Origin: Apium graveolens
Taxonomy: Eukaryota; Streptophyta; Magnoliopsida; Apiales; Apiaceae
DNA length: 64,000 bases
Direction: 5' to 3'
NCBI RefSeq assembly: GCF_009905375.1
Contig: NC_133653.1
Coordinates: 54,909,751-54,973,750, forward strand
A model generated the notes under the pieces. The model saw only the letters and a list, made by a program, of their open reading frames with translations. It was not told the DNA's origin and did not search any database. Positions 56,820 through 64,000 of the stretch are shown one piece after another. Within the stretch, counting starts at the first letter, position 1. Every line of letters begins with the position of its first letter. The translations under genes were made by a program, and so were the position numbers.

Positions 56820-57440
56820 AATATGGTTCGATCAGAGTCCTGATCGATGCAAAAGAGAGTCCTGATCGATATCTTATTCGAACAGAAGGGAAGAAATCTC
56901 CTAAGATCGATCAGAGTCCTGATCGACAGAGAAGAGAGTCCTGATCGATATGCTATTCGAACAGGAGGGAAGAAATCCCCTAAGATCGATCAGAGTCCTG
57001 ATCGACAGAGAAGAGAGTCCTGATCGATATGCTATTCGAACAGAAGGGAAGAAATCCCCTAAGATCGATCAGAGTCCTGATCGACACAGAAGAGAGCCTT
57101 GATCGATATCTTATTCGAACAGGAGGGAAGAAATCCCCTAAGATCGACCAGAGTCCTGATCGACGGAGAACAGCATCCTGATCGATATTCCATTCGATCA
57201 GAATGGTCGAGAGCCATTTAATTCGTTCAGAGTCCTGATCGAAACCGATCAGGAATCCTGGTCGATTAAGCCCGTGTAGCAATCGACTAGGGTGTCACTT
57301 TGAAGGCCAATTCGGTCAGAATCCTGATCGAAATCGATCAGGAATCCTGTCGACCAGAGTGTAAGATCCTGAGCTAATTCGATCAGGATCCTGATCGATT
57401 TTGGCTGCATCCTGATCGATTTCGAATGCATTCTGATCGA
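56820..57440. repeat. 79-bp tandem repeats with CTGATCGA motifs
   Basis: Five 79-bp units start near 56826, 56905, 56984, 57063 and 57142 (period exactly 79). Each holds several copies of TCCTGATCGA and GATCGATCAG. After 57220 the unit breaks up, but GATCAGGATCCTGATCGA-type words continue to 57440. About two dozen motif copies in all. The block lies 140-760 bp upstream of the antisense gene's TATA box. Confidence 0.88.
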
Positions 57441-57442
57441 TT

Positions 57443-58060
57443 TTAAGCCAGAAAATTAAGGAATAAATCCAGAAATTAAGGATAAATCCCAGAAATTAAG
57501 GATAAATCCCAGAAATTAAGGGAAAATTCCAGAAATTAAGGATAAATCCCAGAAATTAAGGGAAAAATCCAGAAATTAAGGAATAAATCCAGAAATTAAG
57601 GATAAATCCCAGAAATTAAGGGAAAAATCCAGAAATTAAGGATAAATCCCAGAAATTAAGGGAAAATCCAGAAATTAAGGATAAATCCAGAAATTAAGGG
57701 AATAAATCCAGAAATTAAGGATAAATCCCAGAAATTAAGGATAAATCCCAGAAATTAAGGGAAAATTCCAGAAATTAAGGATAAATCCCAGAAATTAAGG
57801 GAAAAATCCAGAAATTAAGGAATAAATCCAGAAATTAAGGATAAATCCCAGAAATTAAGAAAAAATTCCAGAAATTAAGGATAAATCCCAGAAATTAAGG
57901 GAAAAATCCAGAAATTAAGGGAAAAATCCAGAAATTAAGGATAAATCCCAGAAATTAAGGGAAAATTCCAGAAATTAAGGATAAATCCCAGAAATTAAGG
58001 GAAAAATCCAGAAATTAAGGGAAAAATCCAGAAATTAAGGATAAATCCCAGAAAAATAAG
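57443..58060. repeat. ~20-bp minisatellite, about 31 units
   Basis: Units of 19-21 bases of the form GATAAATCCCAGAAATTAAG, alternating with a GGGAAAAATCCAGAAATTAAG-like variant, sometimes in a higher-order pattern of two or three. Degenerate units continue to about 58170. Tandem blocks near the 3' end are common in Tat-lineage elements and can seed satellite DNA. Confidence 0.93.
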
Positions 58061-58288
58061 GAAAAATCCCAGAAAAATTAGGGAAAATCCCAGAAAAATT
58101 AGGGAAAAATCCAGAAATTAGGGAAAAATCCCGGAAATAAGGGAAAAATTCCTGGAAATCAAAATAATTCCTAAATAAAAGGAAAAATTCGTTGTAAACG
58201 TGTAGGTCGCTCCACACTTTACGGAAAAACGAAACCCTGTAAGGGAACAAATAGACTTAACTTCTGCGAAACCTATTCAATGTTTCGC

Positions 58289-58305
58289 AAAAGTTGGGGG
58301 GCAAA
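58289..58305 (+). other. Tat-D polypurine tract
   Basis: AAAAGTTGGGGGGCAAA directly before the 3' LTR; the usual primer site for plus-strand DNA. Confidence 0.8.
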
Positions 58306-58875
58306 TGATAGGGATAAATAAATTATGATTGTATAATTAAATACTGCATTAATTGTACAAGTTGTGGGCTGCTAGGCCCAATAAAAAGATATATGAAACT
58401 CAGACCAGAAAGGTTAAGCCTGATGGACCAGATCAGGCCTGATGGAATAAAAAAGGCCCAAAAGCCCTAATTATTAATTAATTTCGTAATTAATTAATAA
58501 GGGAAAAATCAGCTATTGAGAAGAGTCCCGATAAGGATATAAATCCTTATAGATTAGCCTCAAGGGGACCTAAAAGGATAAGAAATCAGCTTCCTACTTC
58601 CTAGGACTCCTAAGTCTATCCTAATTCAGAGGCTTGTCCACCAAGTCTCCTATACCAAGTCCAATTCAAGGACTCCCACATCTATATAAGGGGTCTCACC
58701 CCCACCGATCAGAACTACGTTTTTTAGGCTTGATTCTCTAATTCACAGAGATACGTAGGCATCTCGTAAAGGCAGATTGAGTCACGAAACACGAGAGCAG
58801 CCATTAAAGGCCTTGAGCTCCCGAATCTTAGTATTAAATACAGCAAGTAATAACCTTGGTTTTTTATCCATAACA
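58306..58875 (+). repeat. Tat-D 3' LTR
   Basis: 570 bp, with three differences from the 5' LTR: T/C in AAATAYTGC, A/G in GAAARGTTAAG, G/A in GATAAGRAATC. Confidence 0.95.
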
Positions 58876-58880
58876 ATATC

Positions 58881-59575
58881 TATATGCACTTGAGAAGAGT
58901 TGCAACAAAAATGGTAATATTTAGATAATTTGAGATTTTGAGGTTAGACAAGTGCAGTCTTCTTGATGTTTTGTGCGGATTTTCAGTTTCTACTTTGTGG
59001 GACATAAGTTTGCCCTAGTCCAAAATTTTAAATTTTCATCACAAGATCTGTTGTAAATGAGTCCTGAAACCTTGCTGGAAACATATAGTTTATGACTACA
59101 GAACCACAACTAATTCACAGTCCTTTAATTCTTTAAACTATTCTATAGACACAATACAGCAGACTGGACAAGCCATTTCCATTTGTTGTGATATGAATAT
59201 ATATGTTCAACAAGCCATAGTCACGCCTTTAGAACCAGCTCTGTAGAACTCAGGAAGTGATATAACAATGTCTTTATTAAAGCAGTACATAGAAACACAA
59301 GGGTATAGTTTAGGTGAGGTACAACCCCCGCCCCCCCCCCCCCATCTGTATATAAATGATAATCTTTCATTGAAGTCGGTCTGTTTTCTGCCCAGTACCA
59401 TAGAACATGACTTGTGCTAAATTCACTGCAGAAAAAGAACACAACTGTCCTGTGTAGCACAATTCTAAAACACTGATAACTTGGAAAACTTGGAACCTCA
59501 TGGTAAAATCCAAAATTTTCAGCAACTTATGTGACAATTTATGCAAAATTACACAAGGACGGATTTTCTATTCAC
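58881..59575. other. 3' flank of CHLI
   Basis: Likely contains the CHLI 3' UTR. A poly-C run (about 59326-59343) is the only striking feature. The short minus-strand frames here are not convincing. Confidence 0.5.
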
Positions 59576-61760
59576 TTAAGTGAAAACCTCGTAGAATTTT
59601 TCAATGACAAGCACACCCGAATCAATGGACTCCAAAGGATCCTTTCGAAGCCTGTGTCTCAAGCAGTTAGGAATGACAGTAGCAATATCCTCAGGTTGTA
59701 CTTGGTCCCTTCCTTTAAGAGCAGCTAAAGCTTTTGCTGCCCTGTTTGTCACTATATCACCTCTCAATCCATCGACATTAAGCTCAGCACAAACTTTGGA
59801 AATTTTGACTCGAAGTTCACGATCAATCTGAACAGAAGAAAGAGAGGCCCTAGCTGATGTTATCTGCTGCGTGAGCTTATCTTGCTCTTCCAAGTATGTT
59901 ACTCTGAATTCCTTCGGATTTTGATCAAAACGGGCTCTCTCCTCGACAATTTTGACTCTGAGCTCAGCATCCCTTACAGTCCCCACCTGAGCGTGCATTC
60001 CAAACCTGTCAAGAAGTTGTGGCCTAAGTTCTCCCTCTTCGGGATTTCCAGAACCAATAAGAATAAAGCGAGCAGGATGTGATATTGAAATGCCTTCTCT
60101 CTCAACGGTGTTCCATCCTGAGGCAGCAGAATCCAAAAGAACATCTACCAAGTGGTCATCTAGAAGATTAACCTCATCTACATAAAGAATTCCTCTGTTG
60201 GCTTTAGCAAGAAGGCCAGGCTCAAATGCCTTCACACCCTCAGTAAGGGCCTTTTCAATGTCAATGGTACCACAGACTCTATCTTCTGTTGCACCCAATG
60301 GCAAGTCAACCATGTTGATTTTGGTTGTCGTAAGAGGAAGTTCCTCACCTTGAATTAGTTTATCACGTACTTCCGCTCCCATAGACTCTGGATCTTCTGG
60401 GTCCGAGTTAAACGGGTCACCAACAACTACCTTGATCTCAGGAAGCAAATCAACCAATGACCTAACAGTTGTTGATTTTCCAGTACCTCTATCTCCCATA
60501 ATCATGACACCTCCAATCTTGGGATCAATAACATTAAGTAAAAGGCACAGCTTCATCTCATCTTGACCGACTATAGCTGCAAAAGGATACACCGGTCTCT
60601 GGCTTTCCTTAGCAACCTTTTGTGCCTGAACACATACAAAGATCACAATTTTCCTCCGTAAATTCAATAGAAAACTTTCAAACTTCTACTATGACAGTTG
60701 TATCTTTATTTCTACCACTAACACAAAATTTTCTTATGCATAAAATTGCAAATATGCCCTCACGTTGTCTTTTACTTACCAATACAAAAAATCAGACCAA
60801 GATTAAAAACTCCATCATAAAGTTCCTCGCACAAGCATTGGAGTTAAGAGTTAATAATCTTAATTCAAAAATTCAAAATTGGACAACTATTTTGAAACGG
60901 ATTTAATAAACTTCAATGTAACAGTCAACAAATGGAGTATTCTTCTAGAAAACCTAGCTCTTCTTAGCATTGTACGACCATTTATTGCTGCTTCTCGTAT
61001 TAATTTAAATTATACGATCACACAGAGATGGAAAACAGGCACGCAACAAGTTGCGCAGCTAGTCCTCTTTGGATTACAAAACCATTTCTCCTTTAGAAAT
61101 GAAATAACTTAAGTGGCTAAACTTACAAAACTGCAGTGGAATTTAAATGAAAAAAAATAAATTCAACTACCACAACCAAAATGCAAGTACCTGAGTTTGG
61201 GCAGGGGTCATTTCGGTGGCCACATTGGTAATAGCAAACCTCCCTTTCTTAATCGGGACACGGATTCCTCTATAGAGCTTCCTCCCTGTAAGAAAAAACG
61301 CATTTTTAAAACCCCTAAAACACGGAATTGCCCTGATACTAACATAGACATGCCTAAGTAAGGCTCGCACCCTCGACTTCTCTGTTATTCACTAGACTAA
61401 ATTGCTCATTCTATACAATTAACCTCAACAAAATCAAAGTAACTAGACTGAGTAAAAGCAGGAACTGGGTCTTAAACACATACACCATAATCCAAGAATG
61501 CAAACTCAATGTGAAAAAATAGCAGTTAAAATGTGTGCAAAAGTAAGCAGATAACAATATGAGAGAGGGAGAGAGGGAGAGGGAGAGGGAGAGGGAGAGG
61601 GGGAGAGAGAGAGGGGGGGGGGGGGAGGGGGGGGAGAGAGAGAGCGATGTATACCTGAAGTGAAAGAAAAGGAATGAATAGAAGGTTTAGAAGATTGAGA
61701 AGAAAGGGGTCTTGGAGAAGCCAAGAATGCTGGTGAAGAAGTGCCAATTACCCCAGCCAT
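59576..61760 (-). CDS. CHLI: Magnesium chelatase subunit I, chloroplast (3 exons)
   Basis: CHLI is the AAA+ ATPase of magnesium chelatase, which inserts Mg into protoporphyrin IX in the chloroplast, with CHLD and CHLH. Exons: 61760-61655, 61285-61191, 60625-59576; GT-AG introns; 416 residues, close to the usual ~420. Residues 1-40 are Ser/Ala/Pro-rich, a transit peptide. Walker A GDRGTGKS at about 111-118, Walker B ILYVDEV at about 213-219, sensor [18 protein letters not shown] near 258-275. C94 (MKLCLLL) and C185 (RVCGTID) sit 91 residues apart, as do the thioredoxin-sensitive Cys pair (Cys102/Cys193) of Arabidopsis CHLI1, so redox control is likely kept. A TATA-like TGTATATAGA lies at about 61851-61860, some 90 bases before the ATG. 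Intron 1 holds a (GA)n/poly-G tract. Confidence 0.96.
61557..61645. repeat. (GAGAGG)n and poly-G tract in CHLI intron 1
   Basis: Purine run (GAGAGGGAGA...GGGGGGGGG...GAGAGAGAGA) just inside the donor side of CHLI intron 1. On the sense strand it is a CT/C tract. Confidence 0.92.
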
Positions 61761-62371
61761 TGTGTTTGAGAGAGTTTGTTAAAGTGTGAAAAAGGAAAGA
61801 GTATGTGCAAGGTTCAAGAACTGGACATATCGGCGGTGCATTCAGTGTGGTCTATATACAAGATAAGTGGATAGATTTCAATTCGCCAACTATACAATAC
61901 TACAAGGATATCTCATCCCTCTATGCTCTCCTGCTCTTTTCTAGGAAGCTCATTTTCTTTTATTTTATTTTGTATTATTATTAGGCGCTAATATTTTTTT
62001 GTTAATCCGGTATCGTACCAGTTTTCGCACATCTCAACTAATCTGGAGGACTGCTAGCGCACTCGTAGCCACCGAGCATGGCAATTTACTTACTTTCGTG
62101 TCTCCCGGAGGGTTCAAATTTGTGACCTTGTGGGGGTAAACCCCTAAATTCAACCAACAAGGATACCCGTGGTGGGTTAGACGCTAATATTCCAAAATCC
62201 ATAATATACTCTCGTTTTTTTACTAGAAATTGTACTTTCGTTAAATTCGCAATAATTAAAAAAACAATAAAATAAAATAAATCAAACATACCTGATTTAT
62301 CCTTAATAATGCTTGAAGAGGGCAATACATAAGTGGATTATATTTTTACTCCGAAAAATAAGGAGATTGTT
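61761..62371. other. CHLI upstream region and intergenic DNA
   Basis: CHLI promoter to about 61900. From 61980 to 62190 is a stretch bounded by AGGCGCTAATATT and AGACGCTAATATT, with CTCCCGGAGGGTTCAAA inside: likely an unclassified repeat, no coding capacity. Short frame at 62325-62086 not supported. Confidence 0.4.
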
Positions 62372-62820
62372 TGTCACGTATCGCTTAATTTGGACCCGAT
62401 CATGTCATTTTTTGTTGCAAAAGTTACTAGAGTAATTTATAATATTATAGTAATCTATTGTGAATATAAAAAGTTCTAAAATCATGTGAAATGTACTTAT
62501 AAAATATCATGTATAGATATTTTAGATGAAAACCCTTAGAACCTTATTTAGTGGAGGAATATTGTAAAAGGTTCTAGAATCATCCTTAGAGTAGTACAAA
62601 TAGAGGAGGTCCCCTCATTTAGATGATCATCCAAGTTGTAAAAACTCTTACTTGTAAACACTTGTGCTCTTAGTAATAATAGGTCCACTCTTTTTTCAAA
62701 TACTCTAAGTGTTTTTGTGTGTGTTCACTTAGTTGCTACAAAGGCTTACTTAGTAGTTCTCAATGCGAGACAAGAGTTAAGTATCGGCGGTTGAACTAAG
62801 AGAGTTCTAAGTCCGTGACA
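62372..62820 (+). repeat. Gypsy-E LTR (5')
   Basis: 449 bp with matching inverted ends TGTCACG...CGTGACA, followed by ATGTGGTATTCGAGTC, a slightly changed initiator-tRNA-type primer site. This end-plus-PBS pattern is common in Ty3/gypsy chromoviruses. No second LTR in the window. Confidence 0.7.
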
Positions 62821-62822
62821 AT

Positions 62823-63161
62823 GTGGTATTCGAGTCAAAGGTTGCGAAGGGCGTAACTTTAAAGGAAGACATCATAGAAAGTGTAGTGGAGGAAGTCACT
62901 GATGCTAGCAACGTTAATGACCGAGGGAGGGATGTTATTTCACGTAATGATAAGGAAAAGAGGTCGCGAGGTTCGAGTAAGTCATGTCATAACGTTGATC
63001 TACTTGAGGGGAAAAAAATTACTCTTGAAAAAACTATGAGTGAACTAATCCTACGTATTGAGCAAATGACCCATAACTTCGAAACTCTTGAGAATCATAT
63101 GCTTGAGAAATTGGAAGAAACAAGGACGTATATTGAAGAGATGAAGAATGATATCCTATAG
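62823..63161 (+). pseudogene. Gypsy-E leader/gag N-terminal fragment
   Basis: An open frame of 112 codons directly after the LTR. It is charged, with a helical end (ILRIEQMTHNFETLENHMLE) as in gag N-terminal coiled coils. It overlaps the PBS region, so the first residues are probably not coding. The element is cut off at 63165 by the SIRE-F LTR. Confidence 0.4.
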
Positions 63162-63165
63162 CTAT

Positions 63166-64000
63166 TGTTAGGAATATGTGTATTAGTTTGATGATAAGTT
63201 AAACAAAACACTTAAGTAGAAATCTAGTGTTTGTAGACTCAACGGATAAGACCATTCTGGCTATCCGTTGAAGGAGTAGCTTTACTTAGAAATAAGTTTA
63301 GTATTGTAGCATATTTCATTCTCTGTATTTTAGTTGTAATTCTTAGATGTTGTGGAAAATTATCAGTCATGTTGACTACTAGTGGATATGCAAATAGGAG
63401 GGCTAATTGTAAATATTTCATGCCTTGTAATTTTGTATAAGTGAAGTAATATCAACTGATATTAAAGGCCTTCAACGGATGAGAAACAAAGCTTCAACGG
63501 ATGTCTCTACAGCTTCAACGGATAACATCCGTCAACGGATGAGTGCTTCAACGGATAAAGCTTCAACTGCTAATGCAACAACGGATAAAACTTCAACGGA
63601 TAAAAGTCATCAACGGATGAAAGCTTCAACGGATGTTTAGTTCAATATCAGTTGATAGTGACAATTCATAAGCTGACAGAGGCACATGGGTTGACAGAGA
63701 CAAACTGGAATGTGGCAGCCTCTAGGAGGAATCAAGAAAATGCAGCATTTCCATTCTAGTGCAAACAAGGAAGTATTCAAAGATTCACAGCTAAACCTAA
63801 ATTTCATTGGATAGAGAAATGAAAAAGAAACATATGAAGAATCTTTTAATTGTATTTTACAGTTTTGTCTTCACTTGTAAACTTGGTGATATATAAACCA
63901 AGTAGCAGCTAGTAATTAGATGTGAATTTTTCCAGAGCTGTTTAGAAAAATCCAGAGAGAAAACATCTAGTTTGTACTAGGACGCAGCTGTGATTTAATT
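63166..64000 (+). repeat. SIRE-F LTR, continues beyond the window
   Basis: It starts TGTTAGGAATATGTG and matches the remnant at 18396-18502. It holds an array of CAACGGATA/G motifs (63240-63640) and a TATA box (GATATATAAACC, about 63889-63900), which puts U3 to the left and the element on the plus strand. The right end is not reached. Confidence 0.7.
63240..63640 (+). repeat. CAACGGAT motif array in SIRE-F U3
   Basis: About a dozen copies of (T)CAACGGAT(A/G), mostly preceded by GCTT, at spacings of about 15-35 bases from 63474 to 63640, plus an inverted pair CAACGGATAAG/CTATCCGTTG at 63240-63274. One site forms the hairpin CATCCGTCAACGGATG. Confidence 0.85.

Larger units (their letters stand above)
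47985..58875 (+). mobile_element. Tat-D: young, apparently complete Tat-lineage Ty3/gypsy retrotransposon
   Basis: 10,891 bp, flanked by a perfect 5-bp duplication ATATC (47980-47984, 58876-58880). LTRs are 570 bp each and differ at only three sites, all transitions. PBS, intact gag-pol, a second gene on the opposite strand, tandem repeats, polypurine tract and 3' LTR follow in order. The order RT-RNase H-integrase makes it Ty3/gypsy; the doubled RNase H (a degenerate one plus an intact second type) places it in the Tat/Ogre group. It looks capable of autonomous transposition, by sequence alone. Confidence 0.93.

Noticed and set aside
57443..58170. Regular ~20-bp repeats that could look like a CRISPR array
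   Set aside because: Units are directly adjacent with no unique spacers, in a plant retrotransposon; it is a minisatellite.
61506..61760. Ser/Pro-rich 84-residue protein at the start of CHLI
   Set aside because: The first 35 residues are CHLI exon 1; the rest translates the intron microsatellite.
63460..63640. Spaced CAACGGAT repeats as a CRISPR-like array
   Set aside because: Motif only 8-10 bases, irregular spacing, located in an LTR of plant DNA.

Overview
The window is nuclear DNA from a repeat-rich flowering plant, almost certainly a eudicot. Four intron-containing plant genes sit as islands among long LTR retrotransposons, MITEs and Helitrons. The large SIRE/Maximus-type Ty1/copia elements and a Tat-lineage Ty3/gypsy element suggest a large asterid-like genome (Apiaceae is possible), but the species is not fixed by anything seen. 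All exon models below were built by hand from reading frames and GT-AG sites.

Layout. 1-4672: 5' part of a defective Ty1/copia element (Copia-A, minus strand), with a deleted gag and a damaged protease, lying inside the 3' LTR of the next element. 4673-18395: decayed SIRE-type element (SIRE-B, minus strand) with gag, pol and a broken third ORF of about 4.6 kb; it lies inside an older LTR remnant (18396-18502). 18937-19636: hAT-like element. 20045-20237: Mutator-like MITE with a perfect 9-bp duplication. 20932-23100: gene for the mitochondrial F1-ATPase assembly factor ATP11. 24826-27952: IQD calmodulin-binding protein gene. 28332-29303: two Helitron-like elements. 29490-42792: very decayed SIRE-type element (SIRE-C, minus strand). 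42793-45565: hairpin-rich sequence and a long-TIR foldback element. 45625-47786: Nudix hydrolase gene of the coenzyme A type. 47985-58875: young, apparently complete Tat-lineage Ty3/gypsy element (Tat-D, plus strand) with a 1901-codon gag-pol ORF, an intact three-exon gene on the opposite strand, and two tandem-repeat blocks. 59576-61760: CHLI, magnesium chelatase subunit I (minus strand). 62372-63165: truncated Ty3/gypsy LTR plus leader. 63166-64000: start of another SIRE-type LTR (SIRE-F).

The four host genes have unrelated housekeeping or signalling roles (ATP synthase assembly, calmodulin binding, nucleotide/CoA hydrolysis, chlorophyll synthesis) and do not form a cluster.

The most interesting signals are in the mobile elements. 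(i) Tat-D carries an antisense gene with in-phase introns, its own TATA box, and an array of a CTGATCGA-type motif upstream of that TATA box. (ii) Each SIRE-type family has its own array of one short motif in the LTR, and in SIRE-B the same semi-palindromic motif also lies directly upstream of the third ORF. Both suggest that accessory genes of plant retrotransposons may have their own motif-array promoters. This is inference and needs transcript data.
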